Shown one piece after another: positions 9,862 through 21,651 of a DNA stretch of 64,000 nucleotides. Source of the DNA: Ahaetulla prasina (lineage: Eukaryota; Chordata; Lepidosauria; Squamata; Colubridae). Position 1 is the stretch's first letter. Every line of letters starts with the position of its first letter. Both the position numbers and the translations under genes were made by a program. The stretch lies in assembly GCF_028640845.1 (NCBI RefSeq), contig NC_080548.1:14168814-14232813 (forward strand), in the 5' to 3' direction. Below the pieces are notes generated by a model, which was given only the letters and a program-made list of their open reading frames with translations, was not told where the DNA came from and searched no databases.

Positions 9862-11046
9862 TCTAAACTGATGACCTGCTTGACCTCTCCCCTGGTCATC
9901 TCCTACAGTACAGAGTGTGCCTTTCAAACGTGTGCTGAGTGGATTTATTTTTGAGGCTCTGTTGGCGCTTTTGCAATTTTTGAAGTATGCTACAAAGTGG
10001 CAACCGGAGAGATGTAACCCACCCGTAAAAGAGCCATTCGCCATAAATATATAAATTGAATGAATGGAGCTGATGAGATTCCTCCTTGCCACCTACGTTT
10101 TGTTTCGTTGTTCCCTTTCCAGGTGGGAACCTTTCCAGGACGCTCTGTGCCGCATCCACCCAAGTGTTTATTTTTTTAGAATGCTTATGGGATCTATGTG
10201 GGTCCCATAGGTAGACTTAGAAATTGGCGGCTGATGTTTAGCTTTGTGGCACATCAGCTTCCCCTTTATTATTATGTTTCAAAAAATACTATTTAGGGGG
10301 AAAAAATACAAAGTAGAATCTATTGGGTCAGGAAACAGGAGCGATGCCAAAAAAACAAAACAAAAGGATATTTGCAGGCATATTCCTGCCTCTAAAACAT
10401 CACATTGTCAGCTTCATAATTTCTTTTGGCCAATAAGCCGATATCTATTATCTTGGAATTGAACTGATCTTTTCCAGGACCTTACAGGCCCAGACAGATG
10501 GGAAATTACCAGTTCAAATTTGCACGCAATAATTTGAGCAAACTGAAAGCCAATCTATATTTTCCCCTTTTAAAATAATGGTTTTCTATGCATCATTTTT
10601 AAAAGGGGTTGTAGCACATAAGGCTTTTAATGTTAATGGCACTATCTCACAATTTCTTGCAATTTAACCTACAATTTCAATTCTCTTAAGACCTGCATCT
10701 AACTGGATAGTCAATAATTTAATCACGGGGTTCTCAGCTTTTTGAAGCCTTTCAGTATTTTGTGGGTCTCGTAAAATGGCCACCAATTTACCACTTCTGC
10801 TTATTCATGTGATTTTCTTAATAGTGGCCTCTTATTTGGGGTTTTGCTGACTTTCCCAGATTTGAAAATTGCCCTTGGCTCTTGGACATTGTACAACTTT
10901 CCTCATAGATCATATGATTCTTAAATATTAAAATAAAATTGGATAATCAAACCAAGTTTAAAAGGTTTTCTTTCATTGGTACCTTGCCCATTTCCTTCCT
11001 CCCCCCACCAAGGATCTTGGGCAGAATGCAGAATTATCTGTTTATA
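9862..11046. other. Unassigned intergenic sequence
   Basis: About 1.2 kb without a recognised repeat family, conserved coding block or RNA gene. It is single-copy within the window. Confidence 0.5.
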
Positions 11047-11054
11047 CGTAGAAC

Positions 11055-11302
11055 CAGTGGTGGGTTTCAAAAATGTTTACTACCAGTTCTGTGGGTGTGG
11101 GTTGGTGGGCATGGCTTGGTGGGCATGGCAGGGGAAGGTTACTGTAAAATTTCCATTCCCTCCCAATCAGCTGGGACTTGAGAGGCAGAGAATAGATGGG
11201 GGCAGGGCCAGTCAGTATTTTTACTACCAGTTCTCCGAATTACTCAAAATTTCCTCTACCGGTTCTCCAGAACTGGTCAGATCCTGCTGAAACCAACTTC
11301 TG
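11055..11302. mobile_element. MITE-H beside an L3-like LINE
   Basis: CAGTGGTGGGTTTC, GTTCTGTGGGTGTGGGTTGG, ACCGGTTCTCCAGAAC, then CTGAAACCAACTTCTG. Weak duplications cgtagaac and ctacagac. Confidence 0.6.
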
Positions 11303-11750
11303 CTACAGACCCTCACACCATGGACATAAACTGATTCAACTTCTTCCCTCAGAATGCCTCTATAGGGCATTGCATGCCCAAACAACTAGACACAGAGATA
11401 GTTTCCTGCCATGTCATCACTCTGTTAAACACCTAATTCCCACAAAATTGTCTTAGGCATAAGATATGTACCCATGTAGTAGGACTGCATTACTATTATC
11501 CTTCTCATCTTCCTTATCTTCCTCATCCTCTCATCTTTCCTCATCCTCTCATCTTTCCTACTACCTTCTCCCATTAGTATCTTATGACTTATGACTTGTT
11601 GTTAGTGTCTTATGATGTATGATTGTCTCTTACGATTTATGACTTATCCCTTTGCTCTTTGTATCTGCGCTGAGAGCTTATGCACCGGAGACAAATTCCT
11701 TGTGTGTCCAATCACACTTGGTCAATAATCAATATTCTCTTCTATTTTAA
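11303..11750 (+). mobile_element. L3-like LINE 3' end
   Basis: CATGGACATAAACTG and the frames for QLLPSE, TRHRDSFLP and SLC-type remnants lead to CTTGTGTGTCCAATCACACT. Heavily broken. Short (TCATC)n stretches lie near 11520-11560. Confidence 0.7.
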
Positions 11751-11944
11751 CTCTCTCCTTTGACATTCTTCTTGCTGAAAAATCTGACCTCTGATATGAA
11801 AATGTAGACTCTCTGATATGAACAGTGAACAGATCCAGTCTTAACCAGAGGAAAACAAGAAGACGTGTTCCTACCTTAAGATCCATCCTTACCCAAAACT
11901 TTATCCCACTTGCCTGCAAATCCATCCTGCCCTGAAATAATATT

Positions 11945-12200
11945 GATAGCATTAGCAATAGCAATAGCACTTAGACTTGTATACCGTTTTACAGTGCTTT
12001 ATAGCTCTCTCTAAGCAGTTTACAGATCAGCATATCGCTCCCAACAGTTTAGGTCCTCATTTGACCCACCTCGGAAGGATGGAAGGCTGAGTCAATCTTG
12101 AGCCTGGTGAGATTTGAACTGCCAAATTGCAGGCAGCCATCAGGCAGCAAAAGTAGCCTGCAGTACTGCACTCTAACCACTGCGCCACCATGGCTCACAG
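11945..12200 (-). mobile_element. SINE-1 (Sauria-type tRNA-derived SINE)
   Basis: The reverse strand has the tRNA-like head GTGGCGCAGTGGTTAGAG, B-box-like GGCAGTTCAAATCTCACCAG, body CCATCCTTCCGAGGTGGGTC and tail TATACAAGTCTAAGTGCTAT. Confidence 0.8.
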
Positions 12201-12274
12201 TCCCATAGTCCCTTACCCTTTAAGGAGGAATCTGCTGTTCCTTAAGGTTATGAAAAGAGGGGGTACACTATGGG

Positions 12275-12380
12275 ACAGTGTTTGTCAACCTCAGCAACCT
12301 GAAGATGTGTGGGCTTCAACCTCTCAGAGTTCTGGGAGCTGAAGTCCAGACATCTTGAAGTGGCCAAGGCTGAGAAATAA
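12275..12380. mobile_element. Diverged MITE-P relative
   Basis: Foldback CAGTGTTTGTCAACCTCAGC to GGCCAAGGCTGAGAAATAAT with the shared CTGAAGTCCAGACATCTTGA arm. Confidence 0.5.
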
Positions 12381-12445
12381 TGCTACAAGATCTGCCTTTG
12401 CTAACATGTCATCTCTGGTATACTAAGCCCTATCCTGGCTTGCAT

Positions 12446-12655
12446 AATAATAATAATAACACAAGGAACCTTGGAGGTCTTCTAGTCCAACCCCCTGCCC
12501 AGGCAAGAAACCCTACACCATTTCAGACAAATGGTTATCCAACATTTTCTTAAATTTTTCCAGTGTTGGAGCATTCACAACTTCGCAGGCAAGTTGTTCC
12601 ACTTATTAATTGTTCTAACTGTCAGGAAATTTCTCCTTAGTTTTAAGTTGCTTGC
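12446..12655 (-). mobile_element. CR1 LINE 3' end
   Basis: The reverse strand gives the CR1 C-terminus ([22 protein letters not shown]-like frame) and the GGGGGTTGGACTAGAAGACC 3' UTR. A short (AAT)n tail is at the left edge. Confidence 0.75.
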
Positions 12656-12660
12656 TTATT

Positions 12661-12661
12661 A

Positions 12662-12703
<42 letters not shown>

Positions 12704-12728
12704 AGTCAGTCAGTCAGTCAGTCAGTCA
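12661..12728 (+). repeat. (GTCT)n then (CAGT)n microsatellite
   Basis: Two phases of tetranucleotide repeat in tandem, between the CR1 and LINE-B fragments. Confidence 0.95.
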
Positions 12729-12732
12729 AACA

Positions 12733-13262
12733 TGTATTTTATGACAGATGCAAGTGTAAACATAATTATAAATACATGTAAAGGATATGATTAAAAGAAA
12801 ACATTAGGACAGGGATGGTAGGCACGCTGGTGCGCTTATGCACGCCCCTTACAGACCTCTTAGGAATGGGGTGAGGTCAACAGTAGACAGTCTAAGGTTT
12901 AAGTTTTGGGGATTCAGGGAAGAAACCACAGAGTCAGGTAGTGCATTCTGTTATTGAAGTCGTATTTTCAGCAGTCTAGTTTGGATCAGTTTACCAGGAG
13001 TTTGCATCTATTGTGTGCTCTTGTATTGTTTTGATTGAAGCTGAAGTATTCATTGGCTGGTAGGACATTGTAGCAGATGATTTTATGTACTATGTTTAGG
13101 TCAGACCTAAGACAGAGAAGTTCTAAGTTGTCTAAGCCCAAAATTTCAAGTCTGGACAACAAGTAAAACCCTAAAGTGATTGGTTTGAATATGTTTATTT
13201 CAATTTGGGTGCCACCTAGTTCCACCCAACTCTGGAATTTGGTTTTGCATGAACCCATTCAC
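12733..13262 (-). mobile_element. LINE-B 3' end
   Basis: Tail complement GGTAGGCACGCTGGTGCGCT and CACGCCCCTTACAGACC, then reverse-strand coding remnants [14 protein letters not shown] and NEYFSFNQNNTRAHN. Confidence 0.75.
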
Positions 13263-13494
13263 TGTGGTTTGTCAATTATGTTTAGAAGCTTGGTTTTGCA
13301 GGGAGACCGTTTACTTCATCAATGACTTAGCGCGTGGCATGGAGTTGACTGGCAGTTCAGTTGGTGAGCTCATATATTGTCCAAAGCCAGAAACCACATT
13401 ACAGCCAACATTGCACATTTGAAAAGAAGCCTAAACAAATCACATTATCATGGCTTAGCATGACCATTAAAAGCTAGTCATTATGACTCTATAG

Positions 13495-13684
13495 CAGGGA
13501 TGAAATGCTCCCGGTTCTGACCGATCTGGCGATCCGGTAGCGATCATGGCTGGTGGTTCGGTGATCCAGTAGTGATGACCGCCTGGGTGTTTTCTACCTT
13601 CTGCGCATGCGCAGAAAGGTTTGCGCACACATGTGACACGTGCACTTCCAAACCAGTAAGGAAGGTAAGTAGATTTCACCCCTG
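13495..13684. mobile_element. MITE-H / MITE-G type element
   Basis: CAGGGATGAAATGCTCCC to GATTTCACCCCTG; perfect duplications ctctatag at 13487-13494 and 13685-13692. Confidence 0.88.
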
Positions 13685-13769
13685 CTCTATAGATGTGCTA
13701 ACTGAAGGTAATAGCTCTTACATTTTTGACCTCTGGAGATGCCCAGAACGGGAGAAAGTCAACATAGGG

Positions 13770-14245
13770 GATTAAAACTTGTATTTAGGGCCTGGGTACT
13801 TACGGGACCGCCTGCTGTTACCACATGCCTCCCACCGACCCGTACGCTCTCACAGAGAGGGACTTCTCAGGGTGCCGTCCGCCAAGCAATGTCGGCTGGC
13901 GGCCCCCAGGGGAAGGTCCTTCTCTGTGGGGGCTCCCACACTCTGGAACGAACTTCCCCCGGGTTTACGCCAAATACCTGACCTTCGGACATTCCGTCGC
14001 GAACTGAAGACGCATCTTTTTATTTGCGCGGGGCTGTCTTAAATTGAATTTTATTTTTTATCAATTTTTAAACGGGGTTTTTAGTATGGGAATTTTTTTA
14101 ATTTTAGGCTAATTTAAATAAGTTTTTTAAATGGTATTTTAATCTGTATATTGTATTGTTTTATCTTGCCTGTACACCGCCCTGAGTCCTTCGGGAGAAG
14201 GGCGGTATAAAAATCAAATAAATAAATAAATAAATAAATATTTGG
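13770..14245 (+). mobile_element. L2-type LINE 3' end
   Basis: Frames [30 protein letters not shown] and [10 protein letters not shown], followed by GCCCTGAGTCCTTCGGGAGA and (AAAT)n. Only the last ~90 codons remain. Confidence 0.85.
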
Positions 14246-14424
14246 AAATTATTGCCAATAACATCAGCACTGCATCAGCAATGTATTTATTCTCAAATGC
14301 ATTTTGTAAGCTTACTAATGAAATAGGGTAACAGATAATACATAAAACCATTTAAATAAAGCACTTCTTGATAGAACATATCCACATAATTTACACTGAT
14401 AAAAACAATATTGACTATAATCTA

Positions 14425-14845
14425 ATACAGGTAGTTCTGAACTTACGACCACTATAGAGCCCAAAAGTTATGTCGCTAAGTGAGTCAGTTAAGTGAGTTT
14501 TGCCCCATTTTACAACCTTTCTTGCCACAGTTGTTGTGTGAATCACTGCAGTTGTTTAAGTTAGTAGCATGGTTGCTGAGTGTATCTGGCTTCTCCATTG
14601 ACTTTGCTTATCAAAAAGTCACAAAAGGGGATCGCATCACCCAAGGACACTGCAACCGTCATAAATATGAATCAGTTGCCAAGTGTCCATATTTTGATCA
14701 TGTGTCCATGGGGATGCTGCAAAGGTCATGTGAAAAACAGTCATAGGTCACTTTTTTCAGCACTGTCGGTCACTAAATGAACTGTTGTTTGAACAGTATT
14801 TGAACGGTCACTAAATGAACTGTTGTATGTCGAGGACTACCTGTA
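14425..14845. mobile_element. MITE-A, near full length
   Basis: TACAGGTAGTTCTGAACTTA to GTCGAGGACTACCTGTA inverted ends; internal AAGTGAGTTTTGCCCCATTT and CATGGGGATGCTGCAAAGGT. This is the best intact reference copy in the window. Confidence 0.85.
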
Positions 14846-14959
14846 GAAGATTATCACCCTCTCTAAACCATTTTTAATATGGCAGCCCTACCAGCCTTCC
14901 ATGCAGATTGTTATTCTAAGGAATTCTTGAGATAAAGTAGGTGAAAGGCTTTTAATACA

Positions 14960-15320
14960 ATGTCCTACCTGTCAATGACTACTTCAGCTTCAACCACAAC
15001 AATACATGAGCAAACAATAGATACAAACTCAAGGTAAACCTCTCGAAACTCGATTTCAGGAAATACTTCAGTAACAGAGTGGTCAATGCCTGGAATGCAC
15101 TACCTGACTCTGTGGTTTCTTCCCCAAACCCCCAAAACTTTAACCTTAGACTCTCTACTGTTGACCTCACCCCATTCCTAAGAGGTCTGTAAGGGGCGTG
15201 CATAAGAGCACCAGCGTGCCTACCACCCCTGTCCTAATATTCCTTTTTACTTACTCTTTTCATGCATCCAAATTATGTTTATACTGTTATCTTATATATG
15301 ATTGACAAACAAATAAATAA
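14960..15320 (+). mobile_element. LINE-B 3' end
   Basis: DYFSFNHNNT-like frame, [16 protein letters not shown] and LTPFLRGL then GGGGCGTGCATAAGAGCAC. Confidence 0.75.
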
Positions 15321-15671
15321 ACATTACTAGCTTCAAAATACAACAGCAGTAATTAAAGCAAACTATTTCTGTTCATGACTTACGATCATGAAACAGAAGT
15401 TAAAAAATGGAAATGCCAAAAGAAGAATGAAACAGTGGGAAGGTTTATTCAGTGCTACTGGTAAGCAGATGGATACATAAAGGAGATCCTGACCCCAATT
15501 TAATTCCCTTTCCCTGTGTCTTACCTGCAAAAGGAAATCAAGCGTGTCTATAACCCAAGTTATATAAATCTCTAATGCCCTCCAGTGGTTGGCTGAAGGA
15601 TTCGAATTAGGGTTTCATCAGTAAGAGGGAGCATTGTTTCAAAAGACAAATTTGATTCTTGTAGTCTACAG

Positions 15672-15736
15672 CAGGGGTCTCCAACCTGGGAGTTGAAGTC
15701 CACAAGTTTTAAAGTTGCCAAAGTTGGAGATCCCTG
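15672..15736. mobile_element. MITE-P, internally deleted
   Basis: A 65-bp copy keeping both ends, with perfect duplications gtctacag at 15664-15671 and 15737-15744. Most of the left arm is missing. Confidence 0.85.
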
Positions 15737-15984
15737 GTCTACAGGCTTGCATCAACCATGCAGAATCTGATTTCACGAATCAACTCCAAAATGAATCCAA
15801 CTCAACTATTTCCAATTGAATAGAAAAATCATTTGGAGAGATTGTTCAAATTAGTTGCCCCATTTCACTTATTATCTGGATTTCTGACTGTTCTTTGGAA
15901 AAAAGAACATTAGCATGCATATATAAAAACAACTGAAATTGTCTGTATCAATTCAGGGAGAGCTATTCCAATTGCCTGAATCAA

Positions 15985-16890
15985 CATCCCTCCAAGACGG
16001 AGTGGCTGTGGATGCCGGCATCCCGGTACAGTTGGGGGTGAGTTAGTGGCCCCAAAGGAGGTGATTCGGTGGGTGTCCTCCTGGATGGACGGCTGTCTTT
16101 TGATGAACACCTGGCGGCCGTCGCCAGGAGGGCCTTTTACCAAGTTCGCTTGGTTCGCCAGTTGCGTCCCTTCCTTGACCGGGATGCCTTATGCACGGTC
16201 ACTCACGCTCTGGTTACGTCTAGGCTGGATTATTGCAATGCTCTCTACATGGGGCTGCCCTTGAGGTGCACCCGGAGGCTCCAGTTAGTCCAGAATGCGG
16301 CTGCGCGAGTAGTAACGGGAGCCGCTCGTGGCTCCAATGTGACATCGCTGCTCCGTAGCTTGCACTGGCTTCCTGTGGTCTTTCGGGTGCGCTTCAAGAT
16401 TTTGGTAACTATCTTTAAAGCGCTCCATGGCTTAGGACCCGGGTACTTACGAGACCGCCTGCTGTTACCCTTTGCCTCCCACCGACCCGTACGCTCTCAC
16501 AGAGAAGGTCTCCTCAGGGTGCCATCCGCCAAACAGTGTCGGCTGGCGGCCCCCAGGAGTAGGGCCTTCTCTGTAGGGGCTGTGACGCTCTGGAACGAAC
16601 TTCCCCCTGGCCTGCGTCAAGTGCCTGATCTTCGGACCTTCCGTCGTGAGCTCAAAACATATTTATTCATTAAAGCGGGACTGGCATAATTAGTGATGAA
16701 TTTTAATTGGGTATTCTTAATATTTTTAAATTTTTAAATCTAAATTTTAATAATCAGCCTTTAAAATTTGCTCTTTTTAAATGTTGTTTTAAATTGTATA
16801 TATTTTTTTTTATTTTGGCTGTACACTGCCCTGAGTCCTTCGGGAGAAGGGCGGTATAAAAATTTAATAAATAAATAAAAATAAATAAAA
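15985..16890 (+). mobile_element. L2-type LINE, C-terminal half of ORF2
   Basis: A 206-residue open frame (16069-16689) starts VLLDGRLSFDEHLAAVARRA and includes [42 protein letters not shown] and [18 protein letters not shown], all L2 signatures. It is 5'-truncated. The 3' tail GCCCTGAGTCCTTCGGGAGA plus (AAAT)n is intact. The long open frame suggests a fairly young copy. Confidence 0.92.
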
Positions 16891-17121
16891 CTTTCCAGTT
16901 TCATTCAAAAGCGACGTAGAGATTTAATCAAATGGTTTTCAAATCAGGGGTCCAAACTGAATATTCACACAGACATAGTAATCTGCTTACCGGTTACTGG
17001 GATCCCATCTCCAAGGCAATGGTGACATCAATGACGAGGTGCGAGCAAGGACGATGGCAGCCCAGATGTGTTGGCAAGAACTCACTGGTGTGTTATGACA
17101 GACTAATGCTAACCCAGATTG

Positions 17122-17250
17122 AGGACCCAGATTGTTGGGGGGGCAATAAGTTGACTTTGTAAAAATATACAAATAGAATGAGACTATTGCCTTATACACT
17201 GTAAGCCGCCCTGAGTCTTCGGAGAAGGGCGGGGTATAAATGTAAACAAA
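17122..17250 (+). mobile_element. SINE-1-like fragment with L2-type tail
   Basis: GAGGACCCAGATTGTTGG and TTGACTTTGTAA match the SINE-1 body; the end GCCGCCCTGAGTCTTCGGAG resembles the L2 tail. Confidence 0.5.
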
Positions 17251-17395
17251 AAAAACACAAAACCCTTCTTAAATCTAAGATTTACAAGACAACCATCTGC
17301 CCTGTTGCCCTGGGCAGCAACATTAGGGACCGAAAGCCATCTCCATGCCATGGAAATGCAAATGCTCCTTTGGGTATCGGGCATCTCCCTTCTTT

Positions 17396-18540
17396 CTTTC
17401 TTTCTTTTTTTAAATTTTATTTAACATTTTTCACCTTTAAAATCACAGTTACACTTTTACAGCTTTCTGTTATCGGAATTTTTTCTTAAATTCAACTTAT
17501 CCTTCAGCTTATTGTATACATATTGTATTCTTATTTCTTAAGTACTTATTTAAATAATATATACAATATATACGTATCTACTACACACTAAATATATATT
17601 TTTTCGTTAAGTTATCTTCTCTTAAGATGCACAATACATTTATTTTAGACTTTTTTCCAGCCAATTATACCACCTATTCCATATCTCATAGTACACTGTT
17701 TCCTCTCTGTCCCTTAATTCCATCATTAATTGGTCCATTTCTGCGCATTCTAGTACTTTTTTCATAATCATTGTGTTTGATGGGGTATGTTGTTTTCAAT
17801 TTTGGGCAAATGAAATTCTGGCTGCAGTGATTATATGAAGCATGAGGTATTGAATTTCTTTACTCATCTTTCCTTTTATAATACCCAAAAAAAACAACTA
17901 TGGTTTCATATCGATTTTTAGTTCCATAATTTCCTCCAACCACTTTTTAATTTTTAACCAATAATCTCTGGCTTTGGGACGTCCACCACATGTGGTAGTA
18001 TCTCCCTTGTTGGTGGTTACATTTCCAGCAACTTGGTGGGCTATTAGGAAACATCTTGGCCAATCTCGCCAGGGGTAAATGCCATCTATAAAACATTTTA
18101 TAGATATTCTCCTTATATGCGGCCGACGTTGCCATTTTATATTTTTTCCCCTATTATTTTTCCCAATGCTCGAATACCCAAATTTTTTTGCCCAAATTAT
18201 CATTGTTTCTTTCACAGTTTCCTCTTCCATTTTAAATTTGAGGCAGTTATACATTTTGGTGATCATTTTTTCATCAGTCCCTGTTAATATTTTGTCAGTT
18301 TCTTGGTGCTGGTTTTGAAACCCATATTGTTCTGAATCGTTTTTATATCTTGTTTGAATCTGTAGGTAAGGCCACCAGTCTATTTTAATTCCCCATGTTA
18401 TTAATTCCTGATTAGTTTTGAGTTTCCCTTGCCCATCTAGCAGCTCTTTTTAAGTTGCTATTCTATTTAAATCAGTTAAATTAGGGTAGACCATTGCTTT
18501 GGGCATCTTCCTTAACCACATCACAAATGACAACATTTGA
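17396..18540 (-). mobile_element. L1 LINE, ORF2 C-terminus and 3' UTR
   Basis: Reverse-strand frames include FYRWHLPLARLAKMFPNSPP, SCWKCNHQQG and HMWWT, the cysteine-rich CWKC...HxWW block found at the end of L1 ORF2. Several stops and shifts. Confidence 0.75.
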
Positions 18541-18547
18541 CAACATT

Positions 18548-19275
18548 TTGGTGTGGTGCCAATTAGAGAGAAGATGAGAGAAGGCCGGCTCCACTGGTAT
18601 GGACATGTCCTGAGAGTAGAATCTTCCACTGTGGCTGTAAGGATTTGCCTCTCCTCCTTTCCCAAGAAAGTATAGACTCTTGAAACGTGGTATTTCAAAA
18701 GGAACCTTTTATTGAGAAGAAGTGATAGCAGAACAGGCGAAGCAGACTCTAAATTCTCTCCCAAACTGCACAGTTAGAAATAGGGCTCCAGAATCCATCC
18801 CTCCAATTTGAATGTGGATTTCAGCCAATCCACAGGTATGAAGATATTTATTGTAACGGCAGTCCTGAGAGCCAGATTAGGATCTGTTCCCATGGTCTTC
18901 CTCTGCTTTCAACCAACTGACACAATCCACATGGCCCTCCATCCTTATTTCATTCCCAAAAGGTGAGAATATTGCAGGGTGCTTAGGCGCCAGGAAAAAG
19001 GTTATAAAGTACAGCTTATCTCCATGCTCCCCCCTCCCTCCATATGAATGGCAGCCTCACGTCAGGGATCTGACAGTGGCCAAGACTGCCTATCAACTAG
19101 AAGCCAATAGCCGGTGTCCTCGCAGGCATCCAAAACAGAGATGGCAAGACACCATCAACCAAGATATGCAAGCACGGGTCTGCGCCCCAGAGACGCAGCT
19201 TACCGTGCAAAGTGGTACTCAGTGATCCGAAAAGCTGACCTTGCACTTGTGGGAATACGCTAGGAAGAAGACGAG
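18548..19275 (+). mobile_element. RTE-like LINE C-terminus, split by a solo LTR
   Basis: IREKMREGRLHWYGHVLRVE upstream of the LTR continues as NSRCPRRHPKQRWQDTINQD and KWYSVIRKADLALVGIR downstream. This KMRExRLxWYGHVLR / PKQRWxDxI pattern is typical of RTE-type and related vertebrate LINEs. One small shift occurs near CAPET. Confidence 0.7.
18636..19075 (-). mobile_element. Solo LTR with 5-bp target duplication
   Basis: A 440-bp block TGTAAGGATTTGCC to GGGATCTGACA, flanked by gtggc at 18631-18635 and 19076-19080. A reverse-strand CTCAATAAAAGGTTCC supplies a poly(A) signal, which sets its orientation. It interrupts the RTE-like frame. TG...CA ends and the 5-bp duplication fit a Gypsy or ERV LTR. 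Confidence 0.85.
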
Positions 19276-20034
19276 AGTAGCCAGTTTACCCATTGCTGTG
19301 AGAAGCCATACTGTGATATGTTAACAGCTGTCATTTCAGTTTTCCAAGTAATATTAGAGCAGTGAGACAGGATGTGAAGCCACCCAACCTCCATATATGC
19401 TGAGCTAATAATTATGAGGATAATTATGTTGGCATTATTGTGCCAACAATGGCTGGATGACACCAGAAGATAATCCTCCCTAGTGGTTATAGCATCTCCA
19501 TACCTTCACTCGTCTGTGGTTGAAATGATAAAAAAATTGTGCTTGTTACTGCTATTTCAGTAAAATGGTGGTTGGATGAGTCTAAGAAGCATGTACAATT
19601 TGGGGAAAGATCAGTTTGGGGTACTATGAAGAGCCCTGGCATCAAAGTCTACCTATACAAAAGCCATTTTCTTACTGCAATCCTGTTGAGAAAGATGCAC
19701 AAGGTTTAGCAAGCAGGTCGTAAAATGGGGCAAAACCCACTTAACTAGTGTCTCACTTAGCAACAGAACTTTTGGGCTCAATTGTGATTGTAAGTCAAAG
19801 GCTATCTGTACACAATTCAAGTATTACCCCTTTTTCAGAGTGATGTCATGGTCAACTTTTGGACTTTTTTTTACCCCTCTCCATGTGGTTGCCCCTGCTA
19901 GATAGTTTGAGTTTCCTTTTGCTCCCTCCGCTACTGCTTTTCAATAGGAAATGCAGAACGGAATCGTATTTTACTGCAATAACACCTTTCTGTTTTATCC
20001 ACTAGTCCTAAAAGAAGAACTTCTGGCTTCAATT
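19276..20034. other. Mostly unassigned, with a MITE-A fragment
   Basis: A MITE-A end (GGTCGTAAAATGGGGCAAAA to AATTGTGATTGTAAGTCAAA) occupies about 19700-19815. The rest shows no recognised repeat or gene. Confidence 0.5.
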
Positions 20035-20554
20035 AATTTTAATTTTTAAAATTTAAAATCCTCTGTATCGAAGAATGTGTCTGAGACCAAACTTATTTTT
20101 GCTTTTTCATATGTCCACCAATCATGAAAAAATTCATGTTGTTCAGATTTCCAACATACTTCTACATAATTTATTCAAAGTGCATTCTAGATAATTTATT
20201 CGGCATCATATACCAAGCTACATCATTTTATAAAAAATCTCTTTAAGATCATAACACAATGTAAATTTCAACCTTTCAACCACAAGTTTTCCCATCTGCA
20301 TATTATAACCAAAATTCTCGGTCCACCTTATCATAGATTTTTAACCTTCCTCTGTTTCAAATTTCAATATGTGTATACAAGGTTTTAGCAATTATATGTT
20401 ATCAGTGTACAATTGTATTTGAAATTCTATCTTACTTTGCTCCGTACCTTAAATTGTTTTATCCATTTTGAATTTTTCTGATAATTGTAAATGGAAAAAC
20501 TGTCAGGTGTGAATAACCAGGCCAACAATTGTAAAATCCAAACTAGCTACTTTA

Positions 20555-21345
20555 TTGTTCTCTGCCCATAATATAGGACAATAAAGTATCAACAGTATCA
20601 ACAGTAGAAACCTTCAAATTTCTAGGTTCTATCATATCGCAAGATCTAAAATGGACAGCTAACATCAAAAACATCATTAAAAAAGGACAGCAAAGAATGT
20701 TCTTTCTGCGCCAACTCAGTAAGCTCAAATTGCCCAAGGAGCTGCTGATTCAGTTCTACAGAGGAATTATTGAGTCTGTCATTTGCACCTCTATAACTGT
20801 ATGGTTCAGTTCTGCAACCCAACAAGACAGACACAGACTTCAGAGGATAATTAGAACTGCAGAAAAAATAATTGCTACCAACCTGCCTTCCATTGAGGAC
20901 CTTTATACTGCACGAATCAAGAAGAGGGCCGTGAAAATATTTACAGACCCCTCGCATCCTGGACATAAACTGTTTCAACTCCTACCCTCAAAACGACGCT
21001 ATAGAGCACTGCACACCAGAACAACTAGACACAAGAACAGTTTTTTCCCGAAGGCCATCACTCTGCTAAACAAATAATTCTCTCAACACTGTCAAACTAT
21101 TCACTAAATCTGCACTACTATTAATCTTCTCATAGTTCCCATCACCAATCTCTTTCCACTTATGACTGTATGACTGTAACTTTGCTGCTGGCAATCCTTA
21201 TGATTTATATTGCTATATTGATCATCAATTGTGTTGTAAATGTTGTACCTTGATGAACGTATCTTTTCTTTTATGTACACTGAGAGCATATGCACCAAGA
21301 CAAATTCCTTGTGTGTCCAATCACACTTGGCCAATAAAAAAAAAA
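20555..21345 (+). mobile_element. L3-like LINE 3' end, best-preserved copy
   Basis: A 126-residue open frame at 20697-21077 reads FFLRQLSKLKLPKELLIQFY, GIIESVICTSITVWF, NLPSIEDLYTARIKKRAVKI and [17 protein letters not shown]. The 3' UTR ends CACACTTGGCCAATAAAAAA. It serves as the local reference for the other L3-like copies. Confidence 0.85.
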
Positions 21346-21651
21346 ATTCTATATTTTCAGTATGACATATCTAATACAATGATTTTTGAAACCCACATTA
21401 ATCTTTAACTTTATCATACTGTAAATATCTGTGGCATCCAAATCTTAAGACATGACCTCCTACCTCTAAAAGTCTCTTACTTTTTGGTCATATTCATTCT
21501 TTCATCCAGACCAAACAACAAGCAGAAAAATGCAATGTCAAATCTGGTAAACCCAACCTTCTATTTTCATTTGCATTTTGTAACACTTTAATTTGTGGTT
21601 TCCCCCCCCCCCCTTGCCAATTTAGATGTATCTTTTTGTAATCGTTTGAAT

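Noticed and set aside
16069..16689. A 206-codon frame as a possible host gene
   Set aside because: [15 protein letters not shown] and [11 protein letters not shown] identify it as L2 ORF2; the L2 tail follows directly.
17898..18266. A zinc-finger gene from the CWKC...HMWW motif
   Set aside because: This is the cysteine-rich end of L1 ORF2, with stops and an L1 3' UTR.
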